From Pseudomonas guangdongensis (lineage in GTDB: Bacteria; Pseudomonadota; Gammaproteobacteria; Pseudomonadales; Pseudomonadaceae), in contig NZ_LT629780.1 of assembly GCF_900105885.1 (NCBI RefSeq), positions 2,046,001 to 2,110,000 of the forward strand: a stretch of 64,000 nt of DNA, in the 5' to 3' direction. Both the position numbers and the translations under genes were made by a program. How positions within the stretch are numbered: position 1 is the stretch's first letter; each line of letters starts with the position of its first letter. Under the pieces are notes generated by a model. That model saw only the letters and a program-made list of their open reading frames with translations, had not been told where the DNA came from and made no database searches. This document shows, piece after piece, positions 51,063 through 59,375 of this stretch.

Positions 51063-51399
51063 GTCCGAGCGGTTGCAGCTGCTGCCCCGCCATCTGGAAA
51101 TGGTGCGGCAGATCCTTGGCCGGCACGTTGCGGATGCCGAGGTCTGGGCTTACGGCAGTCGGGTGGCCGGTGACAGCTACGAAGCCAGCGATCTCGATCT
51201 GGTGCTGCGCACCCCGACGGCGCCCGAGCAGCCCGATCTACGCCTCGGCGCCCTGAGAGAAGCCTTCGTCGACAGCAACCTGCCGATCATCGTTCAGGTG
51301 GTCGACTGGGCGCGGATTCCCGAGGCTTTTCGCCGCGAGATCGAGGCAGGTTATGTGGTGGTGCAGGGAGCGATTGCCGAGACTCCGCACCGAGCCTGA
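51049..51399 (+). CDS. Minimal nucleotidyltransferase, putative MntA antitoxin
   Basis: 116 residues from ATG 51049. The pol-beta nucleotidyltransferase motif GSX10DXD is complete: G36-S37, D48 and D50 (AYGSRVAGDSYEASDLDLVL). A third acidic position is likely in VQVVDWARI. Expected to AMPylate and inactivate the HEPT protein encoded upstream. The two genes form a two-gene operon bounded by the ccm operon and a terminator. Confidence 0.88.
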   Translation: MPRLESERLQLLPRHLEMVRQILGRHVADAEVWAYGSRVAGDSYEASDLDLVLRTPTAPEQPDLRLGALREAFVDSNLPIIVQVVDWARIPEAFRREIEAGYVVVQGAIAETPHRA

Positions 51400-51441
51400 G
51401 CGGACTGCCGCCGGAAATCCTGTTCTTTGGCCACCCCCGCT

Positions 51442-51477
51442 ACACCCTGCCCGAGCCCGGCTCCGGCAGGGTGTTTT
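51442..51477 (+). terminator. Rho-independent terminator after the HEPT/MNT pair
   Basis: Ten-bp perfect stem (51442-51451 with 51465-51474) and TTTT at 51474-51477. It separates the HEPT/MNT pair from the convergent LysR gene. Confidence 0.85.
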
Positions 51478-51489
51478 GCATCTGGCGGC

Positions 51490-52398
51490 TCAGCTGACCA
51501 GCGATTGCGGCTCGGCCAGGGCTTCCAGCAGTTGCTGGCGCAGCCAGCGGTGGCTGGTCTGGCGGTGGGTGCGTTCATGCCAGAGCATCTGGTAGTGCAG
51601 CTCGGGCAGGGCGAGGGGCAGCGGTTTGCTCACCAGGCCGAACTCGGCGCAGACCCGTTCGGCGATGGGCGCGGCGATGGTCAGCAGCAGGTCGCTGCCG
51701 GGCAGCATGCGCAGCGCGGTCTGGTACAGCGGTACCTCCAGGCGGATCTGTCGCTGCCGGCCGAGGCCGGCGAGTGCGGTATTGATCCGTGCGCCGCGCT
51801 CCACGCTGTTGACAACATGGGGGTGGGCCAGGTAGCCGTCCAGGTCCAGCGCGTGATCGGCCAGCGGATGGTCGGCACTCATCACGCAGACCATGTCGAT
51901 GCGCGCCAGCACCCGGCAGTGCAGGTTGGCCGGCAGTTGCCCCTGGTAGCTGAGGCTCAGGTCGAGCTTGCCGGCGTTGAGGTTGTCCAGCGAATGCTGG
52001 TCGAAATGCACCAGACGCAGGTGGATGCCGGGAGCCTGGCGGTGGATGCGTTCGAGGATGCCCGACAGCGGCGCCAGCGACTCGTAGTCGACGATGGCGA
52101 TGGTGAAGCTGTGGTGGCATTGCGCGGGGTCGAACTGGCTGCTGAGCAGCAGGCCTTCCAGTTCGCCGAGCAGGCGGTCGAGGCGTTCCTTGAGCTCCTC
52201 GGCCAGTGGGGTGAGGTGCAGCTGGTTTTCCACCCGTACCAGCAGCGGGTCGTCGAACAGCTGGCGCAGCTGGGCGAGGGACTTGCTCAGCGCCGACTGG
52301 GTGACGTGCAGGTGCTGGGCGGCGCGGGTGACGTTGCGCTCTTCCAGCAGGGCCTGCAGGGCGATCAGCAGGTTGAGGTTGATCTTGGCAAGGTTCAT
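51490..52398 (-). CDS. LysR-family transcriptional regulator
   Basis: 302 residues from ATG 52398 (MNLAKINLNLLIALQALLEERNVTRAAQHLHVTQSALSKSLAQLRQLF...). The N-terminal winged HTH is complete and the C-terminal effector domain (FTIAIVDYESLAPLSGILERIH onward) follows the NahR/NodD-like subgroup pattern. Likely controls the oprD/acylase genes on the same strand directly upstream of it; that is inferred from position only. A terminator separates it from oprD. Confidence 0.92.
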   Translation of the reverse strand: MNLAKINLNLLIALQALLEERNVTRAAQHLHVTQSALSKSLAQLRQLFDDPLLVRVENQLHLTPLAEELKERLDRLLGELEGLLLSSQFDPAQCHHSFTIAIVDYESLAPLSGILERIHRQAPGIHLRLVHFDQHSLDNLNAGKLDLSLSYQGQLPANLHCRVLARIDMVCVMSADHPLADHALDLDGYLAHPHVVNSVERGARINTALAGLGRQRQIRLEVPLYQTALRMLPGSDLLLTIAAPIAERVCAEFGLVSKPLPLALPELHYQMLWHERTHRQTSHRWLRQQLLEALAEPQSLVS

Positions 52399-52468
52399 CT
52401 TCGGCTCGGTATGTCGCGATGGCGGCCGGCGAAATTCCCTGTTGCGCGATGGCTCTGCACGGTAAGAC

Positions 52469-52495
52469 AAAATCCCGGTGACCGAGGTCACCGGG
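52469..52495 (-). terminator. Rho-independent terminator after oprD
   Basis: Ten-bp perfect stem (52474-52483 with 52486-52495, two-base loop), followed on the minus strand by ATTTT (complement of 52469-52473). Confidence 0.75.
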
Positions 52496-52549
52496 CAAAG
52501 GGTCGATGAAGTTGTCCTGTGAAGCACGGGTTGTGGGTGGCTGACCTCC

Positions 52550-53863
52550 TCAGAAATCGTAGGTGTAGTTGAGATACAGACGGTCGGCGTCGTAGTCCAC
52601 CGGGGCGGCGGGGCCGAAGCCGGTGCTGGTGCGGCGCACGCCGTCCGGGGTGCCGGCGGTGCGGTGCTCGGTGTGCAGCCAGATCAGGTGCAGGCCCTTG
52701 AGGGCGCCGTCGAAGCGGTACTGGAACATGCTCTGCCATTCGCGGCGGGCGAAGCCGTCCATCCCGGCGGCGCCGTCGGACACCGCGTAGTGGCCGTCCC
52801 AGCGCAGCTGCGGCAGGCCGAAGGGGGCGAAGTCGAGGCCGCCGCGCAGCTTGAGCATGCGCTCGTCCTCCAGGCCGTACCAGAAGAACAGCTGGCCGCT
52901 GTTGGCCCAGGTGCCGTGGTCCTTGGCGAAGAACAGCCGGTCGAAGTCGTCGCCGCGCACCTGGTTGAGGTTCAGCCCGGCGTACCAGTTGCCGTCGCGG
53001 TAGGTGGCGCCGAGGTCGACGAAGCGCGCGTGGTGGCGGTCGCTCGCCTCGTAGAGGCCGGGCACTCCGGCGTAGTCGAACAGCTCGCCGGCGTCGCGCT
53101 GGCTGCCGTGGCTGGCATACAGCTCGACGCGGCGCTGGGCGTCGAGGGGGCTGTTGTGCTCCAGGCGCAGCAGGCGCGACTCCAGGTAGTCCTTGGCCTC
53201 GGCGTGCTCGGCGACCAGCCGGGTGTTGGGAGTGAGGGCGTAGCTGGCGCCGAGGATGCGCAGGTGGTCGATCTTCTCGCCGGCGAAGTTGGTCAGCTCG
53301 TCGCCCCAGCCGTTGTCGTTGCGCGGAGTGAACTGCTCGATCTGGCTCAGGCGCAGGTTCAGCGGGCCGCGCCGGTAGTCCAGGTCGTAGCCCAGGGTGG
53401 CCGCCGGCAGCACGCGGGTCACGCTGTCGACGTATTGCTCGAAGACGCGGGCCTTCTTGCCGGCGCCGAAGCGCAGTTCCTGCCGGTCGTCGGCGAAGCG
53501 GGTCTTGAGGTAGGCCTCCAGCGGCTTGCCCAGGCCGTGGGGGTTCTGCACGTCGCGCTGGTCGGCGACCAGGTTGCCGAGGCTGTTGGCCTTGTCGCCG
53601 ATGTGCAGGTCGTTGGCCAGGCCGTAGCCGAAGTCGAAGCCGATCAGGTCGTTGAAGTAGCCGGACTTGAAGCTGAACTGGGCGCCCTGCACCCACTCGT
53701 CGCGCTGGGCGTCCGGTGCGCCGCGGGTGCCTTCGTTCCAGTAGAACTGGCTGTAGCGCAGCGAGGTCTTGCTGTCGTCGAGGAAGCCGGCGGCCTGGGC
53801 GTTGCCGGCGGCGGCCAGCAGCAGGGCGAGGGGTGTCAGGCGTAACAGGGTCTTGGCAGTCAT
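52550..53863 (-). CDS. OprD-family outer-membrane porin
   Basis: 437 residues from ATG 53863, with signal peptide LLRLTPLALLLAAAGNAQA. The mature start AGFLDDSKTSLRYSQFYWNEGTRG is the OprD hallmark, and alternating beta-strand pattern continues to the terminal Phe (LYLNYTYDF) needed for barrel assembly. OprD family members (OccD/OccK) take up basic amino acids, carboxylates or aromatic acids; the substrate cannot be read from sequence. Next to a penicillin acylase homologue it may pass phenylacetyl-type or amide compounds. Confidence 0.93.
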   Translation of the reverse strand: MTAKTLLRLTPLALLLAAAGNAQAAGFLDDSKTSLRYSQFYWNEGTRGAPDAQRDEWVQGAQFSFKSGYFNDLIGFDFGYGLANDLHIGDKANSLGNLVADQRDVQNPHGLGKPLEAYLKTRFADDRQELRFGAGKKARVFEQYVDSVTRVLPAATLGYDLDYRRGPLNLRLSQIEQFTPRNDNGWGDELTNFAGEKIDHLRILGASYALTPNTRLVAEHAEAKDYLESRLLRLEHNSPLDAQRRVELYASHGSQRDAGELFDYAGVPGLYEASDRHHARFVDLGATYRDGNWYAGLNLNQVRGDDFDRLFFAKDHGTWANSGQLFFWYGLEDERMLKLRGGLDFAPFGLPQLRWDGHYAVSDGAAGMDGFARREWQSMFQYRFDGALKGLHLIWLHTEHRTAGTPDGVRRTSTGFGPAAPVDYDADRLYLNYTYDF

Positions 53864-53974
53864 GCTGGGTTCGCTTTTGTTGTTATTGGGCGGGGTTGCA
53901 GCACTGATCGCCGGACGGCCGGGCGCGCATCCGCGGCGTGGGCCGCGCAAGGCGTCGGGATGTCGGGCGGGAAC

Positions 53975-54002
53975 TTCGCCGGCCCGGAGGCGGGCCGGCG
54001 AA
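53975..54002 (-). terminator. Strong GC hairpin after the acylase gene
   Basis: Eleven-bp perfect stem (53975-53985 with 53992-54002, six-base loop), 21 bases beyond the acylase stop on the minus strand. No T-run. Confidence 0.5.
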
Positions 54003-54023
54003 GGCTTGCGGCGGGGCCGCGGC

Positions 54024-56489
54024 TCAGTAGCTCAGGCGCGTCTCGCTGACGGCGTGAGCCTTGACGTCCTCGGCGGACAGCCAGGTCGGCTTGTGGCCGA
54101 GGTCGCCGAACAGCTCAAGCTGGTCGTCGTAGTGCGGCGCGCGGCTGCCGTCGGGGGCGATGAAGCCGGACTGGCCGGGCGCGGCGACCTCGTAACCCTT
54201 GACGCCGTCTGCGGCGAACACCGTCATGTTGTTCTCGGTACCGCGGTTCATCGCCAGGTGGTTCTGCTGCTGCTCGTCGGCGCCGGCCTGGGGGATCTTC
54301 AGGAAGTTCTGCGGCGCGTAGAGGGTATGGCTGACCGGGGTGCGCCAGCGGCTGCTGTCGCTGCCCTGGGCCTTGCCCAGCTCGTCGACGGCCAGGCTCA
54401 GCGCCTGGCGCATCAGCGCGTCGACGTCCTTGCCGGCGAGCAGCGGGAAGGGCGTCGGCCGGCCGGCCTCGGCGTCGACGATGGCCTGGTGGATGACCTT
54501 GGTGGCGATCTCGATGTTCTGGCTGCCCGGGGTGCCCTTGCCCGGCTCGTAGTGGCCGGTGCGCAGGAACCAGGCGGCCTGCTGCTCGGGGAGCAGGTCG
54601 GCGAGCAGCAGCTTCTGCAGGTGGGCCAGCCAGCTGCGGAAGATCGGCGTGGCCGGCAGGTCGTAGTGGCCGTCGCGGTCGGCGTCGCGCTCCAGGTAGT
54701 CCCAGGCGCCCAGATGGCGGGCGGCCTGGACCAGGCGCGGGTCGTCGCCCTTGCGCACGGCGTCGAGCAGGCGCGGCACCAGGAAGCGCGCGTTGGGGTC
54801 CTCGAAGGAGGATTCCATCATCAGCGCCCAGGCCTCGTCCGGGGTGAAGGTCTTCTGCGCCTCGATGCGGCTGAGCATGGTCTCGACGCGGTCGGCGGCG
54901 TTCCACGAGTACCAGAACTGGTCGGGGTTGGGGAAACCCTCGGCCGGGCGATTGTTCCAGTTGGCGAGGTAGCCGGTGCTCGGGTTGTAGACCTGCGGGT
55001 TGCTGGAGAACGGCAGGAAGCCCTGCCAGTCCAGCTCGCCGCTGCCGGAGGTCGGCAGGCGGTTGTCCTGGCCCTGGGTGCGGATCGGGTAGCGCCCGCC
55101 CAGGGCGTAGCCGATGTTGCCGTTGCGGTCGGCGTAGTACCAGTTGACGTTGATCGCCGAGTGCTGCACCTGATCCATCCAGCCCTGGTGGTCGCGGGCC
55201 TTGCCGACCTTGTTCCAGGCCATCAGGGTGGCGACTTCCTGGCCTTCCCAGCCGCGGCGCTTGCTGAAGGCCAGCGCCTTGTCCGGCTGGTGGTCGATCA
55301 CCGGGCCGTGGACGCTGCGGTAGACGACGATCTGGCGGTCCGCCTCGCCCTTGACGCGGACGGTCTCGGTGCGTTTTTCCAGGTTGCGCCAGGCGCCCTG
55401 GTGGCGGTACTGCTCGGGGTTGGCCGGGTTGAGGTCGAGGCGGAAGATGTCGACGTTGTCGCCGGCGCCCCAGGTGCTGCCCCAGCTGATGTCCTTGTTG
55501 TAGCCGAACTGCACCATCGGGTAGCCGAACGGGCTGTTGCCCACCGCGTCGTAGCCGGCGCCGTGCAGGCCGATGGAGTAGGTGTAGGCCGGCTGGAAGA
55601 AGCCGAACTGCGGGCCGTTGATGAGGATCGCGCGCGCCTCGCGGCTCTTCTTCGCGCCGAGCACCAGCATGTTGCTGAACGCCTTGTCCTCCAGGGCCGG
55701 CGGCGCGCTGGCCGGGTCGAGGCTGGCCAGCAGCGGCGCGGTCTGCGCATCGGCGCCGGCGACCTTGGCAGCAGCGGCCTTGGGCGGAGCCCAGGCGGCG
55801 GCGCGCTTGGCCGGATCCCACTCGCCCTTGGGCACGGTGGTCGGGCTGTTCGGGTTGTCGTTGGCCAGCAGCAGGTCGAACAGCCGGCGGCCCTGATCGG
55901 CGCCGTGTTTGGCGATCAGGCCGTCGAGCAGTTGCTGGTTCTGCAGCTCGGTGTTGTAGTCGCCGAAGCGGTTGATCATCGAGCCGATGAACACCATGGC
56001 CACGTCGAAGCCGGTCCAGGGCTCGGGTTTGAAGCCGTTGTCGAGGAACTGCTTGGGCATCAGCTTGCCCGGCTGGCGCTCGATCTCCGCGAGCCACTGG
56101 TTGATGCCCGCGGCATAGCCGTCGAGGATGTCCATGTCGGCCTTGGGCAGCGCCGCCAGCTGCTGGCGGATGGTGGCCGGCGAGTAGTTGCGGCGGATGC
56201 CGATGTCGAAGTCCAGGTAGTCCTTGCCCAGCACCTCGGCGACGCGGCCCTGGGTGCTGCGCTTGGCGATCTCCAGCTGGTACAGGCGGTCCTGGGCGAT
56301 GGCGTAGCCGTAGCCGTAGAACAGGCCGTAGGTGTCGTCGGCGTAGATGTGCGGGGTGCCGTAGGCGTCGCGCTTGATGGTCAGCTCGGCGGCTTCGAGG
56401 GTGCCATGGGGCAGGGCGAGGGGCAGGGCGATGCCAAGGGCGGCGGCGGCCACGAACAGCGCGCACGGACGGCGGAGCAGAAGAGGCAT
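54024..56489 (-). CDS. Penicillin G acylase-type Ntn hydrolase precursor
   Basis: 821 residues from ATG 56489, with GGAGA upstream. Signal-like N-terminus (CALFVAAAALGIALPLALP), alpha chain, spacer, then the beta chain beginning at Ser272 in AF-SNMLVLGAKKS, the autocatalytic cleavage site and nucleophile. INGPQFGFFQPAYTYSIGLHGAGYDAVGN and ISWGSTWGAGDNVDIF follow the E. coli penicillin G acylase beta chain closely, and the end (APGQSGFIAPDG, HYDDQLELFGDLGHK) does too, so it is nearer to true penicillin G acylases than to the AHL acylases PvdQ/QuiP. Periplasmic; cleaves phenylacetyl amides in the family. The gene is 160 bases from oprD, same strand. Confidence 0.92.
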   Translation of the reverse strand: MPLLLRRPCALFVAAAALGIALPLALPHGTLEAAELTIKRDAYGTPHIYADDTYGLFYGYGYAIAQDRLYQLEIAKRSTQGRVAEVLGKDYLDFDIGIRRNYSPATIRQQLAALPKADMDILDGYAAGINQWLAEIERQPGKLMPKQFLDNGFKPEPWTGFDVAMVFIGSMINRFGDYNTELQNQQLLDGLIAKHGADQGRRLFDLLLANDNPNSPTTVPKGEWDPAKRAAAWAPPKAAAAKVAGADAQTAPLLASLDPASAPPALEDKAFSNMLVLGAKKSREARAILINGPQFGFFQPAYTYSIGLHGAGYDAVGNSPFGYPMVQFGYNKDISWGSTWGAGDNVDIFRLDLNPANPEQYRHQGAWRNLEKRTETVRVKGEADRQIVVYRSVHGPVIDHQPDKALAFSKRRGWEGQEVATLMAWNKVGKARDHQGWMDQVQHSAINVNWYYADRNGNIGYALGGRYPIRTQGQDNRLPTSGSGELDWQGFLPFSSNPQVYNPSTGYLANWNNRPAEGFPNPDQFWYSWNAADRVETMLSRIEAQKTFTPDEAWALMMESSFEDPNARFLVPRLLDAVRKGDDPRLVQAARHLGAWDYLERDADRDGHYDLPATPIFRSWLAHLQKLLLADLLPEQQAAWFLRTGHYEPGKGTPGSQNIEIATKVIHQAIVDAEAGRPTPFPLLAGKDVDALMRQALSLAVDELGKAQGSDSSRWRTPVSHTLYAPQNFLKIPQAGADEQQQNHLAMNRGTENNMTVFAADGVKGYEVAAPGQSGFIAPDGSRAPHYDDQLELFGDLGHKPTWLSAEDVKAHAVSETRLSY

Positions 56490-56607
56490 GGGTGTCTCCA
56501 AAGCGATACGTTGTTGTTGTTTTTTGCTTTGGCGAAAGTATCAATTGGTCGAGGTCGGGCAGAAATGACTTTGCCGACTAGCGACTAGTCGCGGCGGGAA
56601 CGCGCGT

Positions 56608-56637
56608 GGGGCAGCCGGCCGCGCTGCCGGCTGCCCC
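56608..56637 (-). terminator. Strong GC hairpin after the DUF4177 gene pair
   Basis: Twelve-bp perfect stem (56608-56619 with 56626-56637, six-base loop), starting seven bases beyond the stop of the membrane-protein gene. No T-run. Confidence 0.5.
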
Positions 56638-56643
56638 GCGGTG

Positions 56644-56859
56644 TCAGTCGTCCAGGTAGCCGCGCTGGCGCAGGCGCCGGTCGCTGGCCTGCTCGCGCAG
56701 CACCAGGCTGATGCCGAGGACGACGCCGAACAGCGCCGCGGCGGTGAGGCTCAGCTTGAGGAACAGCACGCCGTCGAAGGGGGCGAACCACAGCTGCAGC
56801 AGGGCCAGGGCGACCCAGGCGACGAAGATCGCCAGGCAGAGCAGGGCGCCGATCCTCAC
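56644..56859 (-). CDS. Small two-helix membrane protein
   Basis: 71 residues from GTG 56859, overlapping the upstream stop as GTGA, which favours translation. Two hydrophobic helices (IGALLCLAIFVAWVALALLQLWF and LKLSLTAAALFGVVLGISLVL) and a basic tail (REQASDRRLRQRGYLDD). I do not recognise a named family. Coupled to the DUF4177 gene. Confidence 0.7.
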   Translation of the reverse strand: MRIGALLCLAIFVAWVALALLQLWFAPFDGVLFLKLSLTAAALFGVVLGISLVLREQASDRRLRQRGYLDD

Positions 56860-57068
56860 GCCTCGCGCTCCATGATCACCAGGTAGCTCTCGCGGCTCCA
56901 GAACAACAGCATGCGGCGGATGTCCTTCTCCATGGTGATCACCTTCCAGCCCTCGCGGGCGTTGCGGTTGAGGAAGGCGCTGAATTTTTCCGGATCGACC
57001 TTGGAGGCGCCGAGCAGCAGCGAGCCGAGCATGCCCTCCTGGTAGAGGGTGACCTTGTATTCCTTCAT
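56856..57068 (-). CDS. DUF4177-like small protein
   Basis: 70 residues from ATG 57068, with AAGGA upstream. MKEYKVTLYQEGMLGSLLLGASKVDPEKFSAFLNRNAREGWKVITMEKD has the YkvY/DUF4177 pattern (short beta-alpha-beta with NREGWKV-type motif). Function unknown. First gene of a two-gene unit. Confidence 0.78.
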   Translation of the reverse strand: MKEYKVTLYQEGMLGSLLLGASKVDPEKFSAFLNRNAREGWKVITMEKDIRRMLLFWSRESYLVIMEREA

Positions 57069-57137
57069 CGGGATTCCTTGTGGGGTGGCATGAGCAGCCG
57101 GGGGCTGCGCCGCGATCATAACGGCGCGCGGCGCCCT

Positions 57138-58439
57138 TCAGCCATCGCGGCGATGGCGCGACACCCCGGCGACGAAGGTCTCGCGCACCACCCGGTCGTC
57201 GCCCAGGGTCAGCAGCACCGCCAGGCGTTCGGCCAGATCCGTGCATTCCTCCAGGCGAAAGCGCAGCAGCGGCGTGGCCTGCGGGTCGAGTACCACGAAG
57301 TCGGCCTCGTGGCCGGGCGCCAGGCTGCCGATGCGGCCCTCCAGCCCCAGCGCACGGGCACCGCCCAGGGTGGCCAGGTACAGCGCCTTGAACGGGTCGA
57401 GACTGCGCCCCTGCAGCTGCTCGACCTTGTAGGCCTCGCCGAGGGTGCGCAGCAGCGAGAAGCTGGTGCCGGCGCCGATGTCGCTGCCGATGCCGACCTT
57501 GAGGCCCAGGCGCTCGGCGCGGGCGAGGTCGAACAGGCCGCTGCCGAGGAACAGGTTGGAGCTGGGGCAGAAGGCCACCGCCGCGCCGCAGCGGCTCAGG
57601 CGCCGGCAGTCGCCGTCGTCGAGATGGATGGCGTGGGCGAACAGCGCGCGCGGGCCGAGCAGGCCGTGGCGGGCGTAGACGTCCAGGTAGCTGGCGCAGT
57701 CGGGGAACAGGCTCTCGATCCAGGCGATTTCCGCGCGGTTCTCCGCCAGGTGGGTGTGCAGGCGCACCGTGGGGAATTCGTCGAGCAACTGCGCGGCGCG
57801 GCGCAGCTGGGCGCTGCTGCAGCTGCCGGCGAAGCGCGGGGTGACGGCGTAGCCGAGGCGGCCGTGGCCGTGCCAGCGCTCGATCAGCGCGCGGCTCTGT
57901 GCGTAGCCGCTGTCGGCGCTATCGCACAGCTCGGGCGGCGCGTTGCGGTCCATCAGCACCTTGCCGCAGAGCATGCGCAGGTCCAGCTCGGCGGCGACGG
58001 TGAAGAAGGCGTCCACCGATGCGGGATGCACGCTGGCGAACACCTGCGCGGTGGTAGTGCCGTTGCGCAGCAGTTCGGCGACGAAGATCCGCGCCACCCG
58101 CTCGGCGTAGGCTGAGTCGGCGAAACGTCGCTCGGCGGGGTAGGTGTAGCGCGCCAGCCAGTCGAGCAACTGCTCGCCGGCGGCACCGATCATGCCGGTC
58201 TGCGGGTAGTGGATGTGGGTGTCGACGAAGCCCGGCACGATCAGGGCGTCCGGCCAGTGCCGCAGCGGCGTGCCGGCGGGCAGACCCGGCAGCAGCTCGC
58301 CGGCCGGGCCGCAGGCGCGGATCAGGCCGTCCTCCACCAGCAGCAGGCCGTCTTCGTGATGGCGGTAGCTGGCCGCGGCACCGACCGTGGCCGGATCGTC
58401 GAGGCTGTAGAGCAGGGCGCTGCGGTAGGCGGTCGGCAT
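57138..58439 (-). CDS. guaD: Guanine deaminase
   Basis: 433 residues from ATG 58439. Amidohydrolase metal motif in FVDTHIHYPQTGMIGA, later His ligands in VRLHTHLAENRAEIAW and ALFAHAIHLDD, and the catalytic/zinc Asp in VGIGSDIGAGTSFSLLRT, all as in GuaD. Converts guanine to xanthine. Purine catabolism partners (xdh genes) are not in the window; this is a single gene. Confidence 0.94.
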   Translation of the reverse strand: MPTAYRSALLYSLDDPATVGAAASYRHHEDGLLLVEDGLIRACGPAGELLPGLPAGTPLRHWPDALIVPGFVDTHIHYPQTGMIGAAGEQLLDWLARYTYPAERRFADSAYAERVARIFVAELLRNGTTTAQVFASVHPASVDAFFTVAAELDLRMLCGKVLMDRNAPPELCDSADSGYAQSRALIERWHGHGRLGYAVTPRFAGSCSSAQLRRAAQLLDEFPTVRLHTHLAENRAEIAWIESLFPDCASYLDVYARHGLLGPRALFAHAIHLDDGDCRRLSRCGAAVAFCPSSNLFLGSGLFDLARAERLGLKVGIGSDIGAGTSFSLLRTLGEAYKVEQLQGRSLDPFKALYLATLGGARALGLEGRIGSLAPGHEADFVVLDPQATPLLRFRLEECTDLAERLAVLLTLGDDRVVRETFVAGVSRHRRDG

Positions 58440-58613
58440 GTCGGCGGATCTCCGATGGACGGTCTCCGGCAGTGTGGGCGGCGAGCGTGGCGTCCTGCAA
58501 CCTGTGGACGGCGCCGCTGTCGAACCCAGTGGCGCCGATCCGCCCGCGGGCGGCGGGGAGGGCGCCACCGTTCAATGCATCGGGCAGGCCGGGCCTGCCG
58601 TGGAGGTTCGTTC

Positions 58614-59375
58614 ATGAGGCGTCTTGCCGTGGGTGTCCTGCTGGCGCTGCTGCTGCCCCTGGCTGCCTGCTCCATCTCGGCGGGCGACCGCGACTATCGC
58701 GGCTACCGCTACGATTCCGGCCATCGGGGTCACTACCCGCCGCCGCATGAGGGCCGCTGGCGCTGGGACGACGACGTGCGCGCCTACGTCAGCCTCGGTT
58801 ATCCCTCGGTCTACTACGGTCCCGACCGGCATTACCTGCGCTGGCACGACAACCGCTGGGTGCGCTCCTCGCACTGGCGCGGGCCGTGGCGTGCCGTCGA
58901 TTACCGGCAGGTGCCGGCACCGCTGATCCATCGCCATCGCCCGGATGCGCGCTGGCACCACGATGGTCGCCGCGACTACCGCGAACAGTGGCGCCAGCCC
59001 CACGAGGGCAACTGGCAGCGCGACCGCCACGACGGGCACGCCGACTGGCAGCGTCGGGAGTTCGAGCGTCAGCAGCTGGAGCGCCGGCAGTTCGAGCGCC
59101 AGCGCGCCCGCGAGGAGGCGGCGCGCCGCGAGCACGAACGGCGCATGGAGTCCCTGCACGAGCGCCAGCGCTGGCAGCGCGAGCACGAGGCGCAGCAGCG
59201 TCGCTACGAAGCCCAGGAACGGCGCGCCGCCGAGCGCCGCGAGCGTCAGGAGCAGTGGCGGCAGCAGCGCCGCGAGGAAACCGCCCAGCGCCATGAGCGC
59301 CGCGAGCACCAGGAGCGCCACGCCGAGCGGCGGCAGGATTGGCGGCGCGGCGAGGGCGGGCACCGCGACGACTGA
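58614..59375 (+). CDS. Putative lipoprotein with a long Arg/Glu/Gln/His-rich C-terminal helix
   Basis: 253 residues from ATG 58614, with GGAGG seven bases upstream. A lipoprotein signal ends in LLLPLAAC (Cys19). Residues 25-130 are Tyr/His/Trp/Arg-rich with a YXS/GYP pattern (YVSLGYPSVYYGPDRHYLRWHDNRW), and from about 140 to the end there is an uninterrupted highly charged helix built on REFERQQLERRQFERQRAREE-type units. Similar short proteins exist in pseudomonads without known role; a surface charge or metal/anion-binding role is speculative. It ends exactly next to the convergent channel gene. Confidence 0.8.
   Translation: MRRLAVGVLLALLLPLAACSISAGDRDYRGYRYDSGHRGHYPPPHEGRWRWDDDVRAYVSLGYPSVYYGPDRHYLRWHDNRWVRSSHWRGPWRAVDYRQVPAPLIHRHRPDARWHHDGRRDYREQWRQPHEGNWQRDRHDGHADWQRREFERQQLERRQFERQRAREEAARREHERRMESLHERQRWQREHEAQQRRYEAQERRAAERRERQEQWRQQRREETAQRHERREHQERHAERRQDWRRGEGGHRDD

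Noticed and set aside
54024..56489. PvdQ/QuiP-type AHL acylase
   Set aside because: Sequence around Ser272 and at the C-terminus follows penicillin G acylase; AHL acylases lack this degree of match in these segments.
56581..56592. Perfect 12-base palindrome GCGACTAGTCGC sharing ten bases with 59374-59383
   Set aside because: The second copy is made of adjacent stop codons of two convergent genes; with only two partial copies it is not a credible repeat family or attachment site.
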